The notes beneath the pieces were generated by a model that ran no database searches, had not been told where the DNA came from, and saw only the letters and a list, made by a program, of their open reading frames with translations. A stretch of DNA of 45,190 nt. Origin: Christensenella sp. UBA3798 (GTDB lineage: Bacteria; Bacillota; Clostridia; Christensenellales; CAG-1252). Position numbers and translations under genes: made by a program. The DNA lies in assembly GCA_002368735.1 (NCBI GenBank), contig DFEQ01000027.1, positions 1-45,190 on the forward strand, read 5' to 3'. Each line of letters begins with the position of its first letter. Positions within the stretch are counted from its first letter, which is position 1. Below, piece by piece: positions 31,556-40,500 of the stretch.

Positions 31556-32062
31556 ATGAAAAGCGCTTCGGAAACCGTCAAAAATCCTTTCCCACCCGTG
31601 TGCGACGAACACTCCGTCGTGCTGATCCTCGGATCGCTCCCTTCGGTGGATTCGCGCGCGGCGGGTTTCTATTATATGAACCCGCGCAATCGCTTTTGGA
31701 AGGTGATGTCCGCCCTCCTCAAAGAGGACTTTATAGGAATGGGAAAGGAGGAAAAAACAGCGGCGCTGATAAGCCGCGGCGTGGCGCTTTACGACGTGGT
31801 GCTCTCCTGCGAGATACGTCGCTCGGCGGACGCCTCCATAAGAAACATCGTCTACGCAGACGTGGACGCTATCCTCAAAAGGGGCAAGGTCAAAGCGATA
31901 TTCCTAAATGGGAAAAAGGCGTACGAACTCTTTGTCCGCGCCTTCCCGCAGCATAAGGATATCGCCACCTGCCTCCCCTCCACATCCCCCGCGAATGCAA
32001 GTAGTTCTCTCGACGCGCTCGTCGCCGAATGGGGAAAGGCGCTCCTACCCTTTTTGAAATAA
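31556..32062 (+). CDS. DNA-deoxyinosine (hypoxanthine) glycosylase, UDG family 6
   Basis: This 168-residue base-excision repair protein has the UDG-superfamily motifs in family-6 form: LILGSLPSVDSRAAGFYYMNPRNRFWKVM (first motif with GSxPS and the NPRNxFW segment) and LPSTSPANA at the C-terminus. Family-6 enzymes remove hypoxanthine from deaminated adenine in DNA, with little uracil activity. Length is usual for the family. The ATG lies 6 nt after the -10 box and lacks a ribosome binding site; no later Met fits. It is divergent from the RyR-domain channel gene and their promoters overlap, which could be chance or a functional link. Confidence 0.88.
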   Translation: MKSASETVKNPFPPVCDEHSVVLILGSLPSVDSRAAGFYYMNPRNRFWKVMSALLKEDFIGMGKEEKTAALISRGVALYDVVLSCEIRRSADASIRNIVYADVDAILKRGKVKAIFLNGKKAYELFVRAFPQHKDIATCLPSTSPANASSSLDALVAEWGKALLPFLK

Positions 32063-32117
32063 AAAAACGGCTCCCAAGATGAAGTGCACCCCAAGAGCCG
32101 TTTTTCTTTTTTTATCA
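32061..32117. terminator. Bidirectional terminator between convergent genes
   Basis: ACGGCTC (32067-32073) pairs with GAGCCGT (32095-32101) across a 21-nt loop, with A7 on the left and T-rich sequence on the right. It ends the glycosylase gene and the minus-strand gene at 32120. Confidence 0.75.
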
Positions 32118-32119
32118 AA

Positions 32120-32458
32120 TCAATCGTCTATATCGTCAAAGTCGATTTTATCCCAGCCGAGCACCTTGTCGCCGAGTTTATTGGACTTGGAAAGGATCTT
32201 CAAAACGATGAGGGGGATAAGGATGAGGCCACAGATCATCATGATGCCACGAACGATGTCGTTGCCCATATCTTCGCCTCTGGACTTGATGAAATGATAG
32301 TTATTGTACGCAAAGATGGCGCAACCGATAAGGAAAATATTCAAGATGGGGATCAAGCTGAGCAAAATCCACTTCCACATACTCTTTTTCGCAGCCGCCT
32401 CCAAAGCGTCAAGCTCTTCGTCCGTAGCGTAATCGGACCATTCGTCAAAATCGATCAT
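32120..32458 (-). CDS. Small membrane protein of unknown function
   Basis: A 112-residue protein with an acidic N-terminus (DEWSDYATDEELDALEA), two membrane helices (about 28-50 and 70-89) and an acidic C-terminus (DKIDFDDIDD). The ribosome binding site is GGGGG, 6 nt before the ATG. I recognise no family. It stands alone, with a bidirectional terminator at its 3' end. Confidence 0.6.
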   Translation of the reverse strand: MIDFDEWSDYATDEELDALEAAAKKSMWKWILLSLIPILNIFLIGCAIFAYNNYHFIKSRGEDMGNDIVRGIMMICGLILIPLIVLKILSKSNKLGDKVLGWDKIDFDDIDD

Positions 32459-32670
32459 CGTAACCCCCTTTTCCCGACCATCGTCGGCTTTTTATTCTGA
32501 ATAATATTATACTGAATATCGACAACGCATGTCAATATGCTCGCGCCGAAAAAACTTTTTTCGAGCGGCACAACGCGTCTTTCCCCTTCAGAACGCGGGA
32601 AGGCGAAGAAGGACGCCCCTCTCCTTTGCCAATTTGACAGCGCGCATTGCGCCCGCCCGAAGAGGAATGC

Positions 32671-32741
32671 TTGTGCTTTAACGCAAAATTTGTTATAATT
32701 ATCACTACAAAAAAGCCGGCGCGACGCTTTGCCTCGCCGGC
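32671..32741 (+). promoter_or_regulatory. Promoter and leader hairpin of the YwaF-like gene
   Basis: TTGTGC (32671-32676), 17 nt, perfect TATAAT (32694-32699). In the 5' leader GCCGGCG (32715-32721) pairs with CGCCGGC (32735-32741), and the ribosome binding site GAAGGA follows 4 nt later. Such a strong stem so close to the site may affect translation or protect the mRNA end. Confidence 0.6.
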
Positions 32742-32755
32742 AAAAGAAGGAAAGT

Positions 32756-33550
32756 ATGGATGCGATAAAAGAGTTTTTCGGCGTAGGCGGATACAAGAGG
32801 ACCCCCGAAGGATATATGTCCTGGCAACACCTATTATTCGTCTCGGCGTTTATGGTCCTGATGGTCACCCTTGCGGTGCTCCTCGGCAGAAGAAACCGTA
32901 ACAAGGACGAAAAAACCAAGAATAAAGTCATCGCCGTCGCGGCGATCGTGCTCCTCGTTCTAAAGGCGATGGAGATGACAGTCCCCTGCATCAAGGAAGG
33001 TTCGGCGCGTCCCCTCCTCATCAACCTGCCCCTCTTCCTATGCAGCATTCAGATGATCGCCCTGCCCCTCGCGGCGTTCTCCAAGGGGCGCTTAAAAGAG
33101 GCGGCGCTCGACTTCGTCTTTATCTTCGGCATTCTCGGCGCGGTGATGGGCACCTACGGCGCGGGGCAGAACTTTAACGCCTACCCCATCCTCTCCTTTG
33201 ATAACATCCTCTCGGTCTTGAGCCATTCCCTTGCGGGGTTTGCCTCGCTCTACATCGCGATATCGGGGCTGACCAGCATGAAAACCAAAAACATCTGGAT
33301 CACTTTCGTCATTCTGTGCTCCTTCTGCATTCTCGCCTACATCGCGAATGTCCTCATCCCCTACAACTATATGTTCCTGATGAATCACGACGGCACCCCT
33401 TACGTGATCTTCTATAACCTCGTCAACGGGAGCCGCGTCTTCTATCCGATGATCGTGGTGGGGCTCTTCCTTCTATACGTTTCTGTCTTTTATCTCGTGT
33501 ATTTCTTCATCCGCAAACGCAAGCAAAGATCCGCCGAAAAGGGGGCTTGA
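32756..33550 (+). CDS. YwaF/TMEM164-family integral membrane protein
   Basis: A 264-residue protein with six to seven membrane helices and the family pattern of TIGR02206/YwaF proteins: an N-terminal W-x-H-x-L helix (SWQHLLFVSAFMVL), LPLFLCSIQMIALPLAAFS in the middle, a GAGQNFNAYPILSFDNI loop and ANVLIPYNYMFLMNHDGTP late in the protein. Molecular function is unknown in bacteria; the animal relative TMEM164 is reported as an acyltransferase. ATG 32756 follows GAAGGA after a leader hairpin. It is convergent with the MaoC-like gene. Confidence 0.8.
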   Translation: MDAIKEFFGVGGYKRTPEGYMSWQHLLFVSAFMVLMVTLAVLLGRRNRNKDEKTKNKVIAVAAIVLLVLKAMEMTVPCIKEGSARPLLINLPLFLCSIQMIALPLAAFSKGRLKEAALDFVFIFGILGAVMGTYGAGQNFNAYPILSFDNILSVLSHSLAGFASLYIAISGLTSMKTKNIWITFVILCSFCILAYIANVLIPYNYMFLMNHDGTPYVIFYNLVNGSRVFYPMIVVGLFLLYVSVFYLVYFFIRKRKQRSAEKGA

Positions 33551-33556
33551 CTTCAT

Positions 33557-33588
33557 AAAAAAAAGGAGGAACGAGCACACGTTCCTCC
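33557..33588 (-). terminator. Terminator of the MaoC-like gene
   Basis: GGAGGAACG (33565-33573) pairs with CGTTCCTCC (33580-33588) around a 6-nt loop; on the minus strand T8 follows. Confidence 0.85.
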
Positions 33589-33614
33589 CTTGAAAGTCCC
33601 TAAACAAGGCATCT

Positions 33615-34043
33615 TTACACCCTGCTCTTTACGATAGCCTCCGTCACGCCCACAAGCACCACTTCTCCTTTTTGGTTATACGCCTCGATGGTGACCTCGG
33701 CGATGCCGTTCTTCTCGCTCCGCTTGACAAGGTTCGTGACCATAGCCTTCCCCGTCAGGACGTCCCCCGCGAAAACGGGCTTCATCCATTCTATCTTGGT
33801 GGACTTGCCCGCAAGGAGTTGCTCTCCGAAAAAGTCCACTTGGAGATACTTTGCCCACACCGCCATAAAGGACATCACGCCGGGCGCGATGAGAGCGCCG
33901 AAGTGCGTCGCCCGCGCATACTCCTCGTCGGTGTGCAGGGGCACGTCGTCGTATTCTTTCGCAAAGGCGAGCATCCTGTCCTTATCTATCACGGCGGGTG
34001 CGGTCTCCACCGTCATCCCGACCTTTAAATCGTTGAAATACAT
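33615..34043 (-). CDS. MaoC-like hot-dog-fold protein (possible enoyl hydratase)
   Basis: A 142-residue hot-dog protein. The segment YDDVPLHTDEEYARATHFGALIAPGVM corresponds to the MaoC hydratase signature with its Asp and His (D-x-P-L-H-x-D). Enzymes of this type add water to trans-2-enoyl-thioesters; close relatives act as thioester dehydratases. ATG 34043 is chosen since GGAGG lies 5 nt before it; a GTG two codons earlier overlaps the spacing. It is a single gene with its own terminator, with no fatty acid or polyhydroxyalkanoate genes beside it, so the substrate is unknown. Confidence 0.8.
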   Translation of the reverse strand: MYFNDLKVGMTVETAPAVIDKDRMLAFAKEYDDVPLHTDEEYARATHFGALIAPGVMSFMAVWAKYLQVDFFGEQLLAGKSTKIEWMKPVFAGDVLTGKAMVTNLVKRSEKNGIAEVTIEAYNQKGEVVLVGVTEAIVKSRV

Positions 34044-34125
34044 ATCCACCTCCGAATATCGGTATTATAGCAGATGATCGCCCCAGATACATCATTTATT
34101 TTTATCTTTTATAAAAAAAGCGAGT

Positions 34126-34155
34126 TTGCAACCGACGTGGGGAGTATGTTATAAT
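34126..34155 (+). promoter_or_regulatory. Promoter of the 34162 gene, ATG at +1
   Basis: TTGCAA (34126-34131), 18 nt, perfect TATAAT (34150-34155), then exactly 6 nt to the ATG. There is no Shine-Dalgarno sequence in a usable position, so a leaderless mRNA is expected. Confidence 0.6.
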
Positions 34156-34161
34156 AGCGCT

Positions 34162-35856
34162 ATGGCGGACAAATACCAAAGACTGCTAACAGAATGGTGC
34201 GACGCACTCTTATGCGCCGAGGTCAAGGAGAGCGGCGAGCTCTTCGGCTCTTTTCGATGCGATGCTTGCGGCTTTTCACACGGACGGGCGGATAACGCCG
34301 TCTATCCCCTTTCGACCTGCTACGTATTGACGGGGGAGGAAAGGTATCTCGTCGGGGCGAAAGACCTACTCGTTTTTCGCAAGCAACTCGAGCAGCCCTC
34401 GGGCGCGATGATCAACGACTTCACCTCTCCCTGGCAGGGCATCACCGCCTTCTCGGCGATAAACCTTATGAAGACCCTTTATTACCTCGGGGACAAACTG
34501 CCCGAGGACTTCACGCGCGAGGTGGATGACTGCGCCCGCCGAGCCGCTGTATGGGTGCGCGATAATTTGACGGTGGGCTTCCCCGCCTATATCAACTATT
34601 ACTGCGCCGCCGCCCTGTCAAACGCCCTTTACTACGTCCTATATCACGACGACGTCGCCAAACAGCGCGCGAAGGAGCTGATGGCGTACTGCCTGCCCCT
34701 CTTTACAAAAAGCGGACTGCTCGCGGGGGAAGGAAAGCCGCACGACGACAAGTCCCCCAAGGGATGCTATCCCATCGACGTGGGCTACGTGGCGGAGGAA
34801 TCCCTGCCCTGCCTTACGCACGCCGCCGCCCTCCTAAAGGACGAAGAGGCGGCAAGCGCCCTCGCTAAGCACGCAAAAAGCCTCCTCGACTTCATGCTCC
34901 CTGACGGCGGGTGGGATAATTCCTTCGGCGTCAGAAACAATAAGTGGAGCTATTACGGCAGTCGCACCTCGGACGGCAGTATCGGCGCCTTTGCCGCATT
35001 GCGCGCTCGCGACTCCCTCTTTCACGAAGCCGCCGAACGCACCTACACTATCTTGAAACGTTGCACGCACAACGGGCTCTTATACGGAGGTCCCGCCTAC
35101 TACGAAAACGGGCAAAAGCCCTGCATCCATCACACCTTCTCTCACGCCGCCGCCCTCGCAGACGCCATCCACGAAGGTATCGATACGCCAAAAGAGCGCC
35201 TCGCCCTCCCCCTCGAAAGAGAAGTAGCTAGGGTCAAATATTATCCCGAGATAGATACCTATAAGATACGCATGGGGGGCTACTTAGCCACCCTGACTGC
35301 CTACGACTACGCAACGCACAATTACGGGCGCGGCGCGGCGCACGCGGGAGGCGGCACCCTTTCGCTCCTATATAAAGACGGCGTGGGGGCGATCATCGCG
35401 GGGTCGGTATACGACTATATCTTGACCGAACCCAATAATATGCAGCTCCCGACGGGCAACGTGGAGCACGCCACCCTGCTCCTCCGCGCGGAATACGAAA
35501 AGGACGGGGTGAAGTACGCGACATGCTTGGATAAAGCCCCCGTCGTCGAGGTCAAAAAGCGAGACGGCTACGTCAACGCGACGGTGCAAGCGCGCTTCAT
35601 AGACCCCCTGTCGCAGAGGGCGGAAAGCGAGCGCACCGCGACCTTTTATTACCGCTTCAGCGATAAGGGCGTTACCTTGACGGTAAAAGCCGTAGAGGGA
35701 AAGGTGCGCCTGGTCATCCCCATCGTCAAGGGCTCCGCCCGCGTGGAGAGCGACAACAGATATCAAAAGCGCGACATCTTTTTCCTGACGGGCGGTTTCG
35801 CCGCGGACGAATACTCTTTCGACCTCAAAGAAGACGTCACACTCACCATCGTATAA
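34162..35856 (+). CDS. Unassigned alpha/alpha-toroid plus beta-sandwich protein, probably carbohydrate-active
   Basis: A 564-residue protein without a signal peptide. Residues 1-360 read as repeated helical pairs of an (alpha/alpha) barrel (TSPWQGITAFSAINLMKTLYY, AYINYYCAAALSNALYYVL, CLTHAAALLKDEEAASALA). They contain conserved-looking aromatic and Asp/His residues (FRCDACGFSHGRADNAVYPL, LPDGGWDNSFGVRNNKWSYYGSRTSDG, PCIHHTFSHAAALADAI). Residues about 370-564 look all-beta. This two-part layout is that of polysaccharide lyases of the heparinase II/III type and of unsaturated glucuronyl hydrolase-like enzymes, but I cannot place it in a named family. It is coupled to a GH16 lipoprotein 12 nt downstream. 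The ATG is leaderless (-10 box 6 nt before it). Confidence 0.6.
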   Translation: MADKYQRLLTEWCDALLCAEVKESGELFGSFRCDACGFSHGRADNAVYPLSTCYVLTGEERYLVGAKDLLVFRKQLEQPSGAMINDFTSPWQGITAFSAINLMKTLYYLGDKLPEDFTREVDDCARRAAVWVRDNLTVGFPAYINYYCAAALSNALYYVLYHDDVAKQRAKELMAYCLPLFTKSGLLAGEGKPHDDKSPKGCYPIDVGYVAEESLPCLTHAAALLKDEEAASALAKHAKSLLDFMLPDGGWDNSFGVRNNKWSYYGSRTSDGSIGAFAALRARDSLFHEAAERTYTILKRCTHNGLLYGGPAYYENGQKPCIHHTFSHAAALADAIHEGIDTPKERLALPLEREVARVKYYPEIDTYKIRMGGYLATLTAYDYATHNYGRGAAHAGGGTLSLLYKDGVGAIIAGSVYDYILTEPNNMQLPTGNVEHATLLLRAEYEKDGVKYATCLDKAPVVEVKKRDGYVNATVQARFIDPLSQRAESERTATFYYRFSDKGVTLTVKAVEGKVRLVIPIVKGSARVESDNRYQKRDIFFLTGGFAADEYSFDLKEDVTLTIV

Positions 35857-35868
35857 AGGAGATACTCC

Positions 35869-37461
35869 ATGAGAAAGATCATGATATGCCTAATGATACT
35901 CGCCCTTGCGGCGCTGTCACCCTTCGCCCTCTTTGCCTGCACGAAGAGCAACGTGAACTCCGTAATGTACGACAAGGATGAGTATACAGAAGCCATCGAC
36001 CTATCCCGCTACAAGCTCGTATTCGAAGACGACTTTGATGGGGAACTCGATCGTGACGTGTGGGGCGATACCCGCCAAGGAACGCGCCGCAACGGCTATT
36101 GGACGAAGAACCTTGCCTTCACAGACGGCGACGGGCACCTCGTCATCCGCACCGAGAAGGGGGGAAGCCGCTACTGCTCGGATACAAAGACGCGCAGCGT
36201 CACTTCCTATAACGACAGCGTAGTCACCGTGACGTACGACGACTGCTACCTCTTTGACGAGAGCCAATCGCACGATAGCTCCTCTGTCCTCGTCGGCAAC
36301 GTCATCTTGCAAAAATATAGCGACCTGGGAGAACAGTACGCCGCGCTGATGGACCTTATCGGCGTGCCCACCCTCGGCGAGGAATATATCCCCCAAATCG
36401 GCGAGGCGGAACTATCCGCTTACCGCCCCTTCTACGACACGGCGATGGAGCTTTATACCTATTACTCCTTCGTCAAGGCGACCAAGTCGGTGGATACCCC
36501 GCTTGAGAAAAGCGCCCTCGTGGACGTAGCCTACGACTACACCCTGACCTTCGGCGGCGTGGAGGCGCACAAAATCGACCTTCGCGACGCCCTTTCACGC
36601 CTATACGGATTTTCCTCCGAGGGAGAATTCGTGACCGCGGCGGAAAGGATAGCGCAAGCGTATTACGACTATGCAATGGGCGGACAAAGCGCAGAGGACG
36701 AAGCGCTTGAAGAGGGATGCTTCCGCACCGAGAACGGCAGGTTCATCTTCCCCATCGCCTTCCGCAACGAGTCCACCATCCTCCTGACCTACGTCATCGT
36801 GGACGCCGCGATGCACGTGTCGGTGTGGGTAAACGACGTTAGCGCCCTCCTCCGCGCGGTCAACTACAACTACGACTACTATTCGGGCGCCAAAGTGGAT
36901 AACGAGAGCTACTGCAAAAACGTCCTCTTCGTCACCGGTCCCGAGGGAGTGTATTCGGGCGCCCTCAGAACGCGCGACCTGTATACGCACGGCTACGGCT
37001 ACTACGAGATCCGCTGCAAGCTACCGAGCGTAGAGGGCATCTGGCACGCCTTTTGGCTGATGTGCGGCGACGTATATGCGGAGGAGAACGGCAGCACCGA
37101 CGGCATCGAGATAGACGTCTTTGAATATCTGCCCGCACGCGACGCCATCAACTGCGCCCTGCACTGGGACGGCTACGACGATGCGCACAAGAACGATCAC
37201 CTCAGATTTGAAAAGGTGGGGTGCGCGGACGACAAGTATCACACCTTCGGGATGAATTGGGACGAAACGGGCTACACCTTCTATATCGACGGCAAAAAGG
37301 TGTGGCACACCACGGGTGGCGGCATCTGCCCCGAGGAAGGCTATATGAAGATATCCACCGAATACGGCGATTGGGGCGACTGGGTGGGCGACCTCGACCT
37401 CGGCGACCTCCCCGTGGACTGGGTCATCGACTACGTCAAGATCTACGACAAACTTTCCTGA
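35869..37461 (+). CDS. GH16 lipoprotein with large internal insertion
   Basis: This 530-residue protein has a lipoprotein signal peptide ending LFAC (Cys24). GH16 strands start at YKLVFEDDFDG (about 48), with LVIRTEKGG by about 98. The GH16 core resumes only at GALRTRDLYTHGYGYYEIRCKLP (from about 362) and carries the catalytic E-x-D-x-x-E as E414-I-D416-V-F-E419, then HTFGMNWDETGYTFYIDG and a final DYVKIYDK strand. About 250 residues are thus inserted between the N-terminal strands and the core, where most GH16 enzymes have 10-20. GH16 enzymes cleave beta-1,3/1,4-glucans or galactans outside the cell. AAAGGAG precedes the ATG. It is co-transcribed with the toroid protein. Confidence 0.82.
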   Translation: MRKIMICLMILALAALSPFALFACTKSNVNSVMYDKDEYTEAIDLSRYKLVFEDDFDGELDRDVWGDTRQGTRRNGYWTKNLAFTDGDGHLVIRTEKGGSRYCSDTKTRSVTSYNDSVVTVTYDDCYLFDESQSHDSSSVLVGNVILQKYSDLGEQYAALMDLIGVPTLGEEYIPQIGEAELSAYRPFYDTAMELYTYYSFVKATKSVDTPLEKSALVDVAYDYTLTFGGVEAHKIDLRDALSRLYGFSSEGEFVTAAERIAQAYYDYAMGGQSAEDEALEEGCFRTENGRFIFPIAFRNESTILLTYVIVDAAMHVSVWVNDVSALLRAVNYNYDYYSGAKVDNESYCKNVLFVTGPEGVYSGALRTRDLYTHGYGYYEIRCKLPSVEGIWHAFWLMCGDVYAEENGSTDGIEIDVFEYLPARDAINCALHWDGYDDAHKNDHLRFEKVGCADDKYHTFGMNWDETGYTFYIDGKKVWHTTGGGICPEEGYMKISTEYGDWGDWVGDLDLGDLPVDWVIDYVKIYDKLS

Positions 37462-37519
37462 TAAATATCGCGCGTAAAAGGTCGGCTGCTCGCTGTCCTT
37501 TTTATCACCCGCTATAAGA

Positions 37520-37550
37520 TAAAAAAGAGGTCGGCTTCGCGCCGACCTCT
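37520..37550 (-). terminator. Terminator between GH16 and GH38
   Basis: AGAGGTCGGC (37526-37535), TTCGC, GCCGACCTCT (37541-37550); on the minus strand it is followed by T6. It ends the GH38 transcript and may also slow the convergent GH16 one. Confidence 0.85.
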
Positions 37551-37567
37551 TAGCCTTCGGATACGTT

Positions 37568-40500
37568 TTATTTGATTTCTTTGCCCAGCTTGCCGTCCTT
37601 TGCGAGGGTCCGATAGAACACCCTGCCATCCTTAAGAAGGCGTGCCGAGGTGACTCTCTTGCCACTCGGCGCGTCCAAGAGGCTCTTGCCGAGAGTGACG
37701 GCGGGAGCGTTCGACCCCGCGAGCACCATCACGCCGCGCTCGTAAGTCATGGCGATATCTTCGATATCCTCCTCCGCGGTGTGCGGGAGGAAGGCGTACT
37801 CTATGGTGTGCTTGCCCCTATCGGCGGTATTATCGGGCACCTTGCCGACGTCCGAACCGCTCGGAGAGGTGAGAATCGTTAGCCTGACCCTGCCGTTCAA
37901 CGTGTCGTAACCGTGCTTGGAGCGGTTGAGGAGAGCAAAGCAGCAGCCGTCCGAACCGACGATATCGGCGTAGGTCATCGCGGGCACTTCAAAGCGGGCT
38001 TTTTCGTAGGGAGTCTCCCTCTTGACGGGACGCTCCAACCTGCCGAAGGGTACCTTGTAGAAGGCGCGCGGCTCCTTTATCGCCGTCTCGGCGGAGAGCT
38101 TGAGGTCCTTGCCATTCTCCCACCAATCGGCGTGGAGCACGCAACGTATCATCGGGTCGCCGGGATAGAATATGAAGTCCTGCGTCAAAAAGCTCGTGGG
38201 ATAGTCCACCGCGGGGGTGTGCCACAGATAGGTGCCGAAATAGGGCTTCTTCTCGGTCCAGATGCCGAAGGAATATTGGGCGCGAACCACCACGCGGGCA
38301 GGACCCTTCTCCACCACGTCGCAGTCGAAGCACTTGAAGTCCCATTCCTTGCCGGTAAAGCCGAAGTTCCAAGAGTCGTAGTCGCGGCTAAGCGTGTCTT
38401 CCAGCACTTTAAAGCCGCCTATCGCGCCGCCGGAATACTCCTTGCCGCCCTTCATAAGAGAGGTGATAACACCCTTTTCCATGTCAAAGACCGCCTTGAC
38501 GGCGCCGTTATCGACGGTGGATCCGTCCACGGTGATGGAGGATTTGGGCGCCCCGCCTTCAAAGGTGAGCTTGGTGAAGGAATAGGGTTTGACGCCCGTC
38601 AGATACACAGCCGTCTTGCCGTCCGCCGTGCGCTGATAGGGGTGCTTTACCCCCCCTTCGTCCACCGCATAGCCATAGTCCGCCGCAGGGGCTTTGTCCA
38701 CGATGACGGGGGTATCCACCGCCACCGAACAAGGATTGAATACGTAGGTCTCCTCCCCCACGCCGAGCGCCGCTGCCGCGCACTCCGCATTCGCCTTGTT
38801 GATGATCTCAAACGCTTTGTCGTACTCCTCGTACATATCGAGATACACCTTGAGCATCGAGGTGCCGGCGAGGATATCGTGGAACTGCCCGAAGAGCTCC
38901 TTTTCCCACGCTACGGTGAGGTCGCGATATTCCTTTGTCGCCGCCTGCAGGCTCTCGTCGTTCAAGAGAGCGCGCTCGCACTCGCGGTTGAGGTATTTGG
39001 TCTTGGACTGCACGGTAAAGGTCTTTTGGTGCGTTTCGAGGAAGAGCTCGTTCTTGACGACGGGCAAGGTGGATAGATCCTCGGTGGAAGTCAAAATATT
39101 GTACCATTCTGTGAGCCCGCAGAACTTGATATTGGGGAAGACGCGCTGCTTTTTCAAGTCGTCCAGCCTATCCATCATCACGGGGAGCGGGCCGCCGCCG
39201 TGGTTGCCGTAGCCCCACAGGAGCGCGATATTGTAGAAGCCGTCGGTCAGGTGATGCACGCGGACGGTCTTGGCGAGCTCGTCGTATTCGATGTGATTGG
39301 AGTGCCCGGGATATTCGTGCAAGGTCAGGATGCGGCTGCCGTCATCCCCTTCCCACCAAAAGTGGACGTAGGGGAAGAGGTTGTATTCGTTGTAGCGCAA
39401 TTTCTGCGTGACGAAATAGTTGAGCCCCGCGTTTTTGAGGATCTTGGGGAGCCCCGCGTTGAAGCCGAAGGCGTCGATGTTCATGGCAACGGTGGCTTTC
39501 TTGCCGATGATATCCAAACAGGTCTTTTGTCCCATCTCGATCTGACGGAACCAACTCTCCTCGCCCACGCATTGCCCGTCGGTCTCGCACCACATACCGC
39601 CCTGCGGCTCGAACTGTCCTCTGTCCGCCGCGGCTTTTACCCGCGCCCAAAACTCGGGGTACTTCGCTTTCAGGTCGCGCCACAGCACCGCGGAGGTGTC
39701 GACGTAGACGTAGTCGGGGTTTCTTTCCATCAAGCCGAGCTGCGTTTCGAAGGTGCCCTTCATGCACTCGAGGGTCTCGGGGTAGCGCCACTTCCAAGCA
39801 AGGTCGATGTGCGAGTGTCCGATGAAGTGGATGGTAAAGCGCTTGGCATACGCCGCCACGGGCTCAAGCATATCGAGCGCGGCGTCCAGCTTACTGAGAA
39901 TGGTGTCCTCGCGGAGAGCGGATATCACGAAGTTCGCGGTAGCGACGAGGCAAGCAGTGAGTTCCTTCCTCTCCTCTTCGGTGAGTTTGCCCTTTTGGAT
40001 GGGCACTTCGCCCTGCACGTAGAGGTTCTCACGGCGATTGGACGTGGACAACAGATGGCACCCTGCGCGCAGCGAGCGAGCAAGGTCTGCTATCTTATCG
40101 TTCGTCCCTTGCAATCCCTTGAGATAATAGCGGGAAACGATGTCCGAAATGGGGTTTTTATTGGGGCTGTCCACGCGGATAAAGGCGTAGTGCGGCTTGC
40201 CGTCGGGCGCGCAGCCGAGGTCAAAGTGACCGCCCATATAGGAATAGAGCTCCACCGCGTGATCGTCGCAGTAGATGTCGAGGTCGAGCTCGGTGTAATA
40301 GGTAAAGCCGTAATTGCCGTACTCTTTTTTATCAAAGAACTTGGCGATATAGGGAAGCCCCAGCTCCTGCATCATCCAGCCCGTTTTGATATTGTTCTCT
40401 CCCTTCTTCGCGGGGTCGAATACGGGGCGGGAGAGCATGCTCTCGGGGTTCGGAAGGGGCTGCTCCTCGCTCCCTTCCCACCCGTGATAGGCGGTCAGAA

